DNA of 64,000 nucleotides from Euptelea pleiosperma (lineage: Eukaryota > Streptophyta > Magnoliopsida > Ranunculales > Eupteleaceae). A program made the position numbers and the translations under genes. The notes below the pieces were generated by a model that saw only the letters and a program-made list of their open reading frames with translations, was not told where the DNA came from and searched no databases. Below are positions 36,280 to 48,441 of this stretch, one piece after another (within the stretch, counting starts at the first letter, position 1; each line of letters begins with the position of its first letter). The stretch lies in NCBI GenBank assembly GCA_035048495.1, contig CM068544.1, positions 13,944,138 through 14,008,137 of the forward strand. Reading direction: 5' to 3'.

Positions 36280-38001
36280 TCATAGGGTGGTTACAGCTTG
36301 CACCTCCCCTTGACAATTCTCATTTTGGCTTTGAGATTGGGAACCGATCTCATATACTGCTCCTTTGGCATTTCCTTTTGGGTTAGCGATGGGTTGGCTA
36401 GGGAAGATGCCTTTAGCTTTCTCAGCTTCCAGGTTGCCTAAGCGTTGCTCTAGACGAAGCATGGATTGCTGTTGCTGTTGCTCTAGGCGTTGCATAGATT
36501 GAGTAATGAGTTGAGCTAGAAGGTCCTCGATACCGGGTTTGGGGACTGACTGTTGGGGAGCAGCTAATGGGAGCTGAGGCACCAATTCGCGACTCGAGCT
36601 CATTGGGGCATTATAGTTATAGGCGGAAGAATTAGTTGGGACAATCTGTTGGTTCTGAAAGTTCTGGGGAGCTCTTTGCTGATTCTGAAATGTGCTCTGT
36701 TGTCCAGAGTATTGACCCTGTTGGAACTGTTGGTTCTGAGTAGATGGGTACTGATTCTGCTGATATTGTCCCTGATTGAATTGCCTATTGGGTTGATTGA
36801 ACCCAGGAGGATACATGCCCTGAGGTTGACGTGGAGGTTGAGCTTGTGGTTGAGTAGACTGAGGCCGCCAGGAGAAGTTAGGGTGGTTTCTCGTGTCCGG
36901 ATGATAAGATTGACTATACGAGTTCTGAGTGGGTGGTTTGTATGTGCTGAAAGCACAAACTTCTTCCTGAAGAGGATTAGACCATCCTTCATTCAAAGGA
37001 CAATGCTCAGTAGTATGGGAGGGTTGCAGACAGAGGGTGCAGGATTCCATAGGGCTCTCGTGTCCCACATGCATGACTGGGGTAGATTGTTGAGTAGGCT
37101 TTTGTACAGACACAGCCAGTGCCGAGACTGACTTGCTCAACTCTTGAATGACTGATCGAAGCTCAGTATCAGCTGTAGCATCATGTCCCTTGGTTGTCCT
37201 TTGGACCGAAGTGGTTCGACTAAACTCTGAGTCAGTCGTCCAATGTTGAGAGTTTTCTCCTAACTCTCCCAAGAATTTGTATGCATCGGTCGGAGTTTGG
37301 TGCAGGAATTTTCCTTGGCACATTGACTCTACCATGGTCCGGGACTCATCAGTAAGTCCCGTGTAGAAGACATGGACAAGATTGCCCTTGTCGATGCTAT
37401 GGTGGGGACACTTAGTCAGGTAGTCTTGGAATCTATCCCACGCTTCGAAAAATTTCTCATCGGACTTCTGTCGAAAGTCCTGGATGAGTTGCTTCATTTG
37501 GTTGGTCCGAGTCATGGGGTAGAATTTAGACATGAATTTGCCCACCAATTCTTTCCAACTGCTGATTGAATCAGCGGGTAAGGAGTAGAGCCAATCTGAG
37601 GCTCGATCTTTGAGCGAGAATGGAAAAACTCACAGACGGACATTGTCATCATCAAGGTTCTGATTCTTGAAAAGTAGGATGACATGTTGGAATTCCCTAA
37701 TATGGGAATATGGGTCTTCTCTTGGGAGACCACGAAAGGTAGGCAGCATTTGGATCGTCTGCGGTCTGATCTCAAACTGTACTGCAGTAGTAGGTGGGAG
37801 AATAATGCAAGTGGGTGGATTCGTAGAGATAGGGGCGAACGTCTCGATAAGAGGTCGTTCGACTGCCATGACTACAAAGGTAGTAGCACTGGGGGAGGCG
37901 GGTGGGGAAAGAGATGGGGAAGAATTCAGTGGAGGATCCACTGTAGGGACGTGATTCTCAGATCGAATCAAGCGCTTGTTCGGACGATTCCAAACGGGCA
38001 T
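36280..38001 (-). pseudogene. gag, copy 1
   Basis: Gag forms the particle and binds the RNA. The first Met of the frame is at 38001 (MPVWNRPNKR); a TAG lies upstream in frame. The capsid region has KFMSKFYPMTRTNQMKQLIQ and FEAWDRFQDYLTKCPHH, typical of plant gypsy gag. A CCHC zinc knuckle (C-x2-C-x4-H-x4-C; 37000-37041) follows, then a Gln/Asn/Pro-rich linker and a short coiled-coil-like stretch rich in Gln and Leu. Two stops interrupt it: TGA at 37630-37632 and TGA at 36280-36282. Copy 2 has CGA at both places, so both fit C-to-T decay of CpG. Confidence 0.9.
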
Positions 38002-39114
38002 ACGCGAATGAGGCAAGCTCTATACTTGGCAAAAAGTTGCCAGAGAGGAACACTATCCTAAATGATGCACACCAAGCACAGATAATCCTATTCTAAGCAA
38101 TCAGGATATATTTTAGGAATTATCTTTGTTAGTTTTGGGGCTAGAGTAGATCATGACAGTGGGCGGACCACTGGTTTATCTTTTAACCGCCGGACTAACT
38201 GTTTTGCACTCAGAGGTTCTCACTAGGCTACACTCTTCAGAGCGAATCCTTTAGTACTAGCTCTAGTTAACAACAAGGCAATCCGAAGCCTAGACAGACG
38301 TGCGGCACAATGGCTGACTTAAGTACGTCCCAGACTAACCGGATTGGTCAAGTGGATAAGAAGAGTGTTGCCTCGGGTTAAGCTAGGGTGATGTGTGTTC
38401 CTAGTCCACACGTAACTAACCGCCGAATAGTCCAAGATGCCACGTCGAGCTCAGTGTACTTGAGTAGCAGGGACTTATGGGTGTGTTAGACAACAGGGAC
38501 CCGCGCTCGTGGTCTTATTTCGATTGGATGTTAAGCGGGTTCGCTTTGTGTGGATTTTTCCTCGAACACCGGGCTAATTGGCTCTACTTCTTGATTCTTT
38601 TTAATTAAATGGAGCCTTGGGATCAATTTCAGCTGGAGTGATGAGGTGGGTGATGAAATCCCACCAGTTTCAATTTGGAGCTAGGTCTGCTCTCTTAGAG
38701 TTGATTGATTAACGGCCACGCCACGCAAGTCGAATAAGTTGTTGCTAGAAAACAAATAGACATGCGGCAATGATTCACCCAAATTACTCTGTATCGCACT
38801 CAAGGCGAGGATAGGGACTTACCTCCCGTGGGCCACGCCACGGGGTCTCCTCCGTGGGTTAGAGAGGGGTATCCTAATGGGCTTGGGCCCGACTCCACCT
38901 CTTTGAGCTTTTGCTCTCTACCCACACTGGATCGTGTTCCTATAGAAAAGTTAGATCGCACGGTCTAGGTATTCGGGATTCTATTTGGAAGATCCTTGCC
39001 TTTTTAGGGTTCACAGAATAAGCATTGGATTTAGGCAAGTGTTTGAATTAGTTTCCAAATTCGAGATGGGTTAAAATTTAGGAATTTCCAGATTGGAAAA
39101 TACCTAGATTGGAA
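38002..39114 (-). other. 5' leader of copy 1, truncated
   Basis: Collinear with 49865-50980 of copy 2. The last part of the leader and the primer binding site are lost: at about 39115-39117 the leader joins an LTR fragment with a shared AGT at the junction. Confidence 0.85.
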
Positions 39115-39451
39115 AGTAGATTCGAGGACCGAGAGATGAAGAGAGAGAGAATACGGAGAGATGAGAGAGAAAGTATCAGAAAATAGAGAGAAAAGCACTG
39201 GCGGAGGGTCTGGAACCCTGGTCTTCACTGTGACCATCCTCACGCTTCTCCAGTAGAGTAGACTATCATTCCTTGCTGACTCATGTGGCTTTAAACGCTT
39301 TGGTCCATCTTTTGGTCATTGGCTCTCCTACTCTCTTCGTTCTATGGGCCGGCCTTTTGGTCTTCTTATTCAGCCCATATTTGGCCCATATCTTCTAGTC
39401 ATAGCATGTGGGCTCTTTAAGCTTTGATAATGGGCTTTCCTGATCGATGTG
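39115..39451 (-). mobile_element. Middle LTR, fragment before nested insertion
   Basis: Matches 53567-53905 of the right LTR (AGATTCGAGGACCGAGAG onward). About 2 kb of the LTR is missing on its left side through the deletion that also removed the primer site of copy 1. It ends at ATGTG, the target of the nested LTR. Confidence 0.85.
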
Positions 39452-40653
39452 TGAAAGTAGGGTTTTTCCGTCGTTGAGAGAACGACCCTAATCTCAATAC
39501 ATTTGTAATTTCGATCTGAGATTTCTTGCAAAATTAAGCTATGCTTTGCATGGTGGAAGTATGTCGGATGTCGATCCGCACTCGGGGTTTAGTTAGCGCA
39601 AACAAGAACATAAAATAACGGAAGAATGTAAAAACATCATGGTTCATAAATGCTTCTAAATAAATGAATGGTGGGATGAGAATGATGGAGAGGTCGGGAT
39701 TTAAAACATGCTTTTGATTTTATTGATATCAAAGAACTATAATTCGCAAAAATCATATAATTCAAAAGAGAACACTAAAACCAAGAATAATTGCATTAAT
39801 TTAAACTGTCATTACATCAAAACAAAACTTACATCATTCAAACTAATCTAGAAAGAAGTAAAATTAGAGAGAGAAAATATATTCTAGGGAGAGAAACAAG
39901 TAGGGAAGAGAGAGAAGGTGAGCAAGAAAGAAAGCAACCTTGAGATTTTCCAAACAATTGGATCGGAATTGGCCATTGAATGGTGGAGCTTGTGAGAAGC
40001 TTGGTGGAAAGAAGGAGGCTATGGCTTGCTGTCCAACGTGGTTGGCTTGCAAGTTATGAAGCCCTACCTGTTCTTCTTCACTGGAGAGCTACTCTTTTGA
40101 GGCAAGAATGGAGGTTGCTGACCATAAACCCAACGAAGATGGTGGTGCTGTCCAGCAGCTAGGAGAAGAAGAGGTGCTCTCAGCCAAGTTTTTCAAGTGG
40201 TGCTTGAAGGTGGAGGTGGATGCAAGAGGTGTGCGTGCAGGTGGTGGAGCATGTTGTGGATGAAGCTAACGGCCTGCTCTATTGCAGGCCGTGAAGATGG
40301 TGATGGAGGTAGTCGTGCTGCCCACAGGTGAGATGGTGTGGTGGTTAGCTGTGGAGGAAGGGAGGCGCTAGGGGACTGTGGTTGCTGGCGCTGGACGGTG
40401 CAAGGAGGAGGACGAAGCAGCAGGTTTCAGCTTTGAGGCTGCAACGGTGGAGGTTGCAGGCGGAGGTTGCAGGCGGACCTGCAACTCAAGCGTGGTGGAG
40501 ACGGTACCATTGGTGCAGCGTCAAGAGAAGGAGGACGCGGTCGTGCTGCACGCAGCAATAGGGAGCGCAGGCGAGAGGAGGGAGAAGGAGCAGAAGAAGA
40601 GAGCAGAAGAGGAAGAAGAAGGAGGACTGGACTGGTGGGGGGGGCGCTGCCGG

Positions 40654-40804
40654 CCGGAGTTGCAGGCTGCAACTCCGGTACAAAACGGAAAAACGAAAAT
40701 TAAAAAAAAAATGAGAAGAAGAAGAAGAAGAAGAAGAAGAAGAAGAAGAAGAAGGAGGAGGAGGAAGAGGACCAGATGGCCGGAGTTGCTGCCTGCAACT
40801 CCGG
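40654..40804 (-). repeat. Two leader hairpins in nested LTR
   Basis: 40654-40678 is perfect with 12-bp arms. 40780-40804 has CCGGAGTTGC and GCAACTCCGG arms; at one central position it differs from the sister copy at 19924. Confidence 0.87.
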
Positions 40805-41285
40805 CGAAGATGGAGGAGGAAGAAGAAGAAGAAGAAGAAGAAAAGAAAAAGAAACGGCCACCGGTGGAGGGAGAACGTGGGGGGATTGAAAGGGGGGAAG
40901 AGAGGAAAAGATAGGAGGGGGATTAGGGTTCGAATGAACCCCTATCCTTCTCCTTTTAAAGCTCCCTATTTCCTTTAATGGAAATAGGGTATTTTTTGAA
41001 AATAAAAAATACGAAAAATATTTTTTTTTTTTCGTATTTTCTATGGGGAATCTCCCCAATTAGTGGACCCTCCATTTTTTAAAATTTAATTAGAATTATT
41101 TGGAAATTCACGGGGTCCACTAACTGGTCGGACAGCGGGTCGATGATGATGGGCTCGGCTACTGGCCCACATGGATTGATGATGTCCATCGTCTCACAAG
41201 ATGATGTGACAGACAGTCTGATGGCGATCGGATGGATGGTGACTTGATTGGGACTCAGATTGGTAGATCGACGGATCTAGAGAGA

Positions 41286-41315
41286 TCCAACGGTCCGATG
41301 GAAGATCCAACGGTC
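41286..41315 (-). promoter_or_regulatory. MSA-like array, two copies, 20-bp period
   Basis: TCCAACGGTC at 41286 and 41306. Differs in copy number from the sister nested LTR (20394-20463). Confidence 0.6.
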
Positions 41316-41981
41316 AGAAAGCTAAGGGAGATGAGATAGAGCCGATGGGCAGGAGTTCTGGGGTTAGGTCAGTAGATTCGAGGACCGAGAGATGAAGAGA
41401 GAGAGAGAATAAGGAGAGATGAGAGAGAAAGTATCAGAAAATAGAGAGAAAAGCACTGGCGGAGGGTCTGGAACCCTGGTCTTCACTGTGACCATCCTCA
41501 CGCTTCTCCAGTAGAGTCGACCATCATTCTTTGCTGACTCATGTGGCTTTAAACGCTTTGGTCCGTCTCTTGGTCATTGGCTCTCCTACTCTCTTCGTTC
41601 TTTGGGCCGGCTTTTTGGTCCTCTTATGCAGCCCATATTTGGCCCATATCTTCTAGTCATAGCATGTGGGCTCTTTAAGCTTTGATAATGGGCTTTCCTG
41701 ATCGATGTGGGCTTGCAAGTCTCGAGAATTGTCCCATCGGGGTTTTCTGCGACAGAAGAAGCGCGTAATGAGACTCTATCAGAATGACTTCATGTCTAGA
41801 CTTTCGAAAATGTGTTTAATGCATGCAAATATACCATTTCGTCCAGAAAAGTGTGTTCTACGCAACAAAAGAGACTCTTACGTAGAAAAGTAGATAAATA
41901 GAGTATTTTAACGTGGGAGAATGCAATAACGCTAAAAGGATAATTGCTTAAAATAAGCACTTTTGAGCGAATATCACTGTG

Positions 41982-42248
41982 GGCTCGTAAGTCTCGAGAA
42001 TTGTCCCATCGGGGTTTCCTGCGACAAAAGAAGCGCGTAATGAGACTCTATTAGAATGACTACATGTCTAGACTTCTGAAAATGTGTTTAATGCATGCAA
42101 ATATACCATTTCATCCAGAAAAGTGTGTTCTACACAACACAAGAGACTCTTACGTAGAAAAGTAGATAAATAGAGTATTTTAACGTAGGAGAATGCAATA
42201 ACGCTAAAAGGATAATTGCTTAAAATAAGCACTTTTGAGCGAATATCA
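41982..42248 (-). mobile_element. Middle LTR, remaining head after nested insertion
   Basis: GGCTCGTAAGTCTCGAG .. GCGAATATCA, the last 267 bp of the host LTR (its sense-strand 5' head). It borders the internal region of copy 2 and is the 3' LTR end for that copy. Confidence 0.9.
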
Positions 42249-43782
42249 CAACCCCCAACCAGCATATTGCCAATCCTTGGCAATTAGTGCGAAATAAATG
42301 AGCTTAAAAGGGCTCTGCACATGCTGCACACTTTTTCATATTAGCTCAGGGATAACCCCATTCGTCAAATCATTGAATGGATGCAAAAATAGTTATATGC
42401 TAACGAAGAGTTGGAAAGTTTTGGCAAGACTACAGATTGATAATCATGACCCAGAATAGTCAGACTCTGCGTGTGTGTGTGCTCAACATTCTCATCATCC
42501 GACAGTAAAGATTTTCAGATCACCTCTAAGTTTTTTATGCCTCGACCTCAAATCTCACATGTTCAGCACTCAGAATAGAATCACACAAGAAGGGTTTTCT
42601 TCTTTTCTCTCAATTTATATGTGAGGAGATGTGTTCATGAAAGTAAAGATCTCACATATGTATTATTTGAAGGAAGGACATCTTTAACAGAAGAAGATCT
42701 CATGATTGGAATACCACTTCACTCGGGAACGTCAGATCAAACTCTATAGCTTCTCTTTCTCCAATCTCCACATTTTATGATCGTACTATCCTAGAATCAA
42801 GTAGGACTTTCCTAGGTTGTAATGAGGCTTAGGTCAGGTGTAGAGAGATAAAGGAATACAGGATTTCAAAGATCTTGAGAGGATATTGCCATTTTCTTGA
42901 ATTTTTCCTGCGACGTAACACCATTATCTGGTTTTTTTTTTTTTTTTCGTATTTTTCTCTTTTTCTTGATATTTCTGAGACTGCTCAATTTCTTTTCAGC
43001 TCTTCTTCATACTTTCTTTCTATATTTTGTTTTTGGCTTGAACCACTTTCTTTTCCTTTTGATTCTTCTTCTTTACTTTTCTTTTTCACGGTACACCCAT
43101 ATCAGTTATTCTTTTGTCCATCTCAAAATAAGGGTAGCCAGTCATGCTTCGTAGCTATACTGGATTTTAGGTTGATGGGTTTACAAAGAAAAGGCTTTTA
43201 TAGAACGGCTCAAGGGGTTTCTAATGAAGTATAATTCAGGTGAGTAAAAAGGCTGAATGGTTCAAAAAAATGGCCTAAATCATTTTCTAGGGTTTGCACT
43301 ATCATGTATACTGTCTTGACTGGATATAGAGAAGGTTCTGTCGTAGTAATCCAATGTTGATGTCGTTCCGAGTTTTATGATCGAAGCAAAAGATAATGAG
43401 ATCTCTCAACGAATATTGCGGGCATGAAGAATAGTGAGTCATCTTGTGACTCAGAATTGTTGTATAATCCTCTGAATTGATTAAAGGCTCGAAAGCTCAC
43501 TTGGTTAGGTCTCCACAATTATTCTCATAGGATCTCCAGAATTTCTAAACTTAGGATGACTCTGATATTGATAGTGTACAATTGTGCCGAATCTGAGTTT
43601 TTCTAAGTTTTCAAAACTGTTGTAGCCACGCTTGACTTGACTCAAAGCTAACCTTAAACAAAATTGACATCCTCAATACTGACTTAACGGAGGTTTTCAG
43701 CTAATCAAAGTCAGGGTATTTGACACATTTTTGAAATTCTAGAAAACTTTTGGAGAACACCGGAAATCTCCCCAAAAATAAG

Positions 43783-43826
<44 letters not shown>

Positions 43827-44181
43827 AAATGAAGACATGAGTTTTGGTAAATACCCACCCCCAACCAAAATATAGCACCGTCCTCGGTGCTCATGACCGG
43901 GACATAAAATGATAACAAATCAGAGATGATGATGCAAAGATTCAGGAAGGATGTTACCAAGTCGGCAGAAACTCGACAGTGTGTGGTACCTGATGATCGG
44001 AAGAATGAATGTACCTGCATTTCCAGAGATATAACAGTAATAACAAATGCATGAGACTCATGTACTCTAGGAATACCGAAATTGCCTTTTCGAAAGCGCT
44101 AAGTTTTACGTCTTCAGCGAGACGTGACGGGGGTGACAGGCACCCCCAACCAAGTTGGAGCTCAGGAGACTGAGTGGATCA
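42249..44181 (-). other. 3' non-coding region of internal copy 2
   Basis: Collinear with 21125-23046. Sense-strand GGTTGGGGGTTG abuts the LTR as a candidate polypurine tract; similar words occur at 43855-43866 and 44141-44151. It contains a long poly(T) tract (about 43785-43822) and a short GT run. No conserved frame. Confidence 0.7.
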
Positions 44182-45766
44182 TCAGTCGACATAGGCAAGA
44201 TCGATGAGATCGATCTCAAAAGTCTGAATGAACAATACGTCAAGTTCATGGAACTGTTTTAGACGCTGCCCATTGACCTGAAAGGATGAGTGATCCTTGG
44301 GATCCTCATTAGTGATTGCCCCAAAGGGTGTGACTGCTGTGACCTCATAAGGACCGGTCCACCTAGATTTCAATTTCCCAGGGAAGAGATGAAGATGGGA
44401 ATTATAAAGAAGGACCTTCTGTCCTGGATGGAACTCTTTCCTGAGGTTGCTCTTGTCATGTATCCACTTCATTTTTGCTTTATAATTCTTGGACAAGTTG
44501 TAGGCATCATTTCTGAGTTCTTCTAACTCATTCATTTGAAGTTTTCGCTCCTCCCCTGCAGAGTCGAGGTCGAAGTTGAGCTTCTTAATGGCCCACAGAG
44601 CACGATGTTCAATCTCTACGGGTAGATGACAGGGTTTCCCAAAGACCAGACGATAGGGAGACATATTGAGTGGGGTTTTGTAGGCTGTTCTGTATGCCCA
44701 TAAAGCATCAGTGAGACAAGTAGACCAGTCTTTACGTGTGGTATTGACTGTCTTCTCCAAGATCTGCTTGATCTGACGATTAGAAACCTCCACTTGACCA
44801 CTAGTCTGCGGATGATAAGCTAAGGCAACCTTGTGGGTTACCCCATACTTTTTCATTAATTTCTCGAATATCCTATTACAGAAATGGGTGCCCCCATCAC
44901 TAATGATGGCCTTAGGGGCACCGAATCGGGCGAAGATGAACTCCTTTAGGAATTTGACCACCACTTTGTGGTCATTGGTCTTGGTGGGAATGGCTTCTAT
45001 CCATTTGGATACATAGTCTACCGCAAGGAGAATGTACTCAAAACCATAAAAAACGGGAAAGGGGCCATGAAGTCGATGTCCCAAATGTCAAATATTTCAT
45101 CGACCTGGATGGGAGTTAGGGGTATCATGTTCCTCTGGGAGATGCGGCCTAGATTCTGGCAATTAGGACATGTTTTGCTGTAGATGTGGGCATCTTTAAA
45201 TAATGTGGGCCAGTAGAATCCACATTGCAGCACCTTTTTTGCAGTCTTCTTAGTGCTGAAATGACCACCACAAGGTTGGTCATGACACGAGGACAAGATA
45301 CTGAGTTGGTCCGACTCAAGTACACAGAGACGAATGATCTGGTCAGGACAGTATTTATACAAATAAGGGTCATCCCAAGAGTAGTACTTAACTCTTGCTA
45401 GGAATTGGCTTTTGTCCTGTTTTGACCAGTGTGAAGGCATTTCTTCGGTGACAAGGTAGTTGACAATGTCAGCATACCATGGATGAACGGAGATGGCGAA
45501 CAGTTGTTCGTCTGGAAAGGTCTCAATGATGGGCTGGGTGTCGAAGGATGACTCTAAAGTCAGTCTAGACAAGTGATCAGCTACTACATTCTCAGTTCCT
45601 TTCGTATCTTTAATCTCGAGGTTGAATTCCTGCAGTAAGAGAATCCATCGAATTAATCGAGGCTTGGTTTCCTTTTTTGACATGAGATAACGAAGGGCTG
45701 CATGATCAGTGTACACTACCACCTTAGTGGCTAAGAGGTACTGATGGAATTTATCAAGGGCGAAGA
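44182..45766 (-). pseudogene. RNase H end and integrase, copy 2
   Basis: Integrase inserts the cDNA into the genome. The HHCC zinc region, the DDE core (DFM.., [17 protein letters not shown]) and the C-terminal GPY/F module (SRWTGPYEV) are all recognisable and uninterrupted by other elements. A 1-bp deletion near 45066 splits the core between the first and second catalytic aspartates, and another near 45777 breaks the RNase H frame upstream. Ends at a stop at 44182, the same place as in copy 1. Confidence 0.92.
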
Positions 45767-46665
45767 CTACCGCCAGAGTTCTTTCTCAGTGGTGGAGTAA
45801 TTCGTTTGGGCAGAGTTAAGAGTTTTGCTCGCGTAATAGATCACGTGTGACCTTTTGTCAACTCTCTGCCCTAGAACGGCTCCTAAGGTGTAGTCAGAAG
45901 CATTGCACATTACCTCAAAAGGTAGAGTCCAGTCCAGGGGACGGATAATGGGCGCAGTAGTGAGCTCAGATTTGAGACGCTCAAATGCCTTGACACAGTC
46001 AGCATTAAAGTCGAAAGGACTATCTTTAGCCAGAAGATGTGACAGAGGTCGAGCGATTTGAGAGAAGTCCTTGATGAATCGCCTATAGAATCCTCCGTGT
46101 CCCAAAAAGGATTGGATGTCACGCACAGACTTAGTAGTAGGCAAGGTCGAGATGATATCGATTTTCGCTTTGTCGACCTCAATGCCCTGATGGGAAATGA
46201 CATGTCCCAGAACAATGCCCTTCTTCACCATGAAGTGGCATTTCTCCCAATTGAGGACAAGTCGCTTGTCCTGACAGCGGTGAAGTACAAGCCCTAGATG
46301 GTTCAGACAGTCATCAAAGGATGACCCAAAGACTGAGAAGTCATCCATAAAGACTTCGAGGAATTTTTCCACCATGTCAGAGAATATGCTCATCATACAC
46401 CTTTGAAAGGTCGCGGGTGCATTGCAGAGGCCAAAGGGCATGCGCTTGTAGGCAAAAGTGCCAAAGGGACAAGTGAAGGTTGTCTTCTCGTGATCCTCAG
46501 GGGCGATGGGTATTTGATTATACCCTGAGTAACCATCGAGGTAGCAGTAATAGGAGTGACCTGCTAGTCTCTCCAACATTTGGTCTATGAAGGGTAAAGG
46601 AAAATGGTCCTTTCTAGTGTTGGTGTTGAGTCATCGGTAATCGATGCAGACTCTCCACCCTTTCT
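45767..46665 (-). pseudogene. Reverse transcriptase and RNase H, copy 2
   Basis: [25 protein letters not shown], the catalytic FMDD and the first RNase H blocks are all present. A TGA at 46631-46633 replaces the CGA of copy 1 in the DYRRLN motif. A 1-bp deletion at its 3' end shifts RNase H out of frame. Confidence 0.9.
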
Positions 46666-48441
46666 TCAGGCGCTGGGTGACCATTTCTTTGTTCTCATTT
46701 TCCACAACTGTGAATCCTGCCTTTTTAGGGACGACATGAATAGGGGGCTCACCCATTTGCTATCGGAGATGGGGTAAATGATACCCGCATCTAATAGTTT
46801 AAGGAGGTGTTCTCGAGAGGTTTTGGATTCATCCTCGAGATAAATGTGATGTTGGCACACCGAGGGGTCTATGCCACGAATATCATCTATAGTCCAACCT
46901 ATCGCAGATTTGTGCTCGTTGAGCAGTTCGAGAAGTTTCTTACGTTCACTCGCAGACAAAGCAGAAGCAATAATGACAGGGTAGGTTTCCTTAGGACCAA
47001 GATAGGCATAGGAAAGATCTGTTGGAAGTGGCTTGAGCTCCAATGTTGGAGCAGATGGAGTTAAAGTAGGTGTCACAGAAGACACGGATTGAAGAGGTTT
47101 GACTTCAGTAGTAAAAGGAAGGATGGGTTCTCTGGCCATGGTTATCAGAGGCTCGAACTCGATGAGAGGAGCGGGGATCTCTAGCAGTGGAACAGTCTCC
47201 AAAAGATCATTGAGATCAGAAATAACTGACTCTGTTGTAAAGTCAGCCCCAAAGTGTGTTAAACACTGTTTAAGAATATCTTCGGTGGAGTCCGGGATTA
47301 GACTCTCAACGGCACACATTTCATCGGCCACATCGCGATCGGCGTCTTGTTGCATTAGACGAAAGATATTGACTTCAGCTTTGAGGTTTCCGAAAGCAAT
47401 GAACATGTTTTCGTCCCGGCACCCGATGTGTGCATTCGCGGTGGCAAGGAAAGGACGGCCTAGGATGACTGGAATGCGGTTATCTTGACACGGTTCGGTG
47501 TCTAGAATGATAAAGTCCACAGGATAATAAAAGTCAGTGACTTTTACTAGGACATCTTCAATGATTCCTCTTAGAATCTTGATGGACTGATCAGCCAATT
47601 TCAGGGTGACATTGGTAGGCTTCATATCTTTCAGTCCTAACTGCTGATATACCGAGAATGGTATGAGGTTAATGCTAGCCCCTAAATCTAGCAAGGTAGT
47701 GCAGCTAAAGTTGTCGTCAATTTCACATTGGACACTTGGGCTACCTGGATCCTTGTGTTTGATCACACTGTTGCGTTGAATGAACGCGGTAGCTTTTTCG
47801 GCCAAGAAGGCAGCTTTGGGTACATGCGTACGCCGCTTAACTATGCGCAAGTCCTTGAGGAATTTGGCATAGGAGGGGATTTGCTTGATAGCAGAAAGGA
47901 ATGGGATATTGATCTGGACGTCTTTAAAGACGTCTAAGATCTCTAAGAATTGCTGATCCCGCATATCTTGGACAAGTCTGTCCGAAAAGGGAGGCTTTAC
48001 TCGACAAATGGATTTGTCTTTAGCCTTAGATTTCTGCACAGGGATATCTGATGTTGGCACAGAGGGAGAGGAAGCAGAGGTAGGATTTGGACTAGTTTCC
48101 ACGGTGCGAGTGATGGGTGCTGGAGATGGCACCAGTGGTGGTTGGACTCCCATGTCCACAGTTTTTCCAGATCGTAGGGTGATTACAGCTTGCACCTCCC
48201 CTTGACAATTCTCATTCTGGCTTTGAGATTGGGAACCGATCTCATATACTGCTCCTTTGGCATTTCCTTTTGGGTTAGCGATGGGTTGGCTAGGGAAGAT
48301 GCCTTTAGCTTTCTCAGCTTCCAGGTTACCTAAGCATTGCTCTAGACGAAGCATGGATTGCTGTTGCTGTTGCTCTAGGCGTTGCATAGATTGAGTAATG
48401 ATTTGAGCTAGAAGGTCATCGATACCGGGTTTGGGGGCCAA
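46666..48441 (-). pseudogene. Protease and reverse transcriptase N-terminus, copy 2
   Basis: Runs from the coiled-coil-like end of gag through the protease (LLDLGASINLIP, ILGRPFLAT) to the start of reverse transcriptase (SKWVSP). Compared with copy 1, 45 bp is deleted in frame at 46806/46807, removing 15 residues ahead of the VLKLLDA segment, and a 2-bp insertion near 46746 shifts the frame, so the reading ends at 46666. This copy reads straight through the position where copy 1 has its stop at 36280, which shows that gag and pol shared one frame. Confidence 0.9.

Larger units (their letters stand above)
39452..41976 (-). mobile_element. Nested solo LTR inside middle LTR
   Basis: Full family LTR inserted between ATGTG (39447-39451) and CTGTG (41977-41981); the duplication matches in 4 of 5 bases. 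The host LTR continues on the right. It is the sister of 18583-21124, but with two MSA units (41286-41315) instead of four and a shorter GAA tract. Hairpins at 40654-40678 and 40780-40804; palindrome and TATA-like block at 40952-40989. Confidence 0.9.

Noticed and set aside
36649..37131. Plus-strand open frames over gag and pol (also 35207-35596, 47099-47488, 48541-49023)
   Set aside because: Antisense shadows of the minus-strand gag-pol coding sequence; they match no family.
42875..43234. Hydrophobic frame in the 3' region as a possible env-like gene
   Set aside because: Comes from T-rich sequence; the matching stretch of copy 1 (21778-22037) is open in other frames and lengths, so there is no conserved protein.
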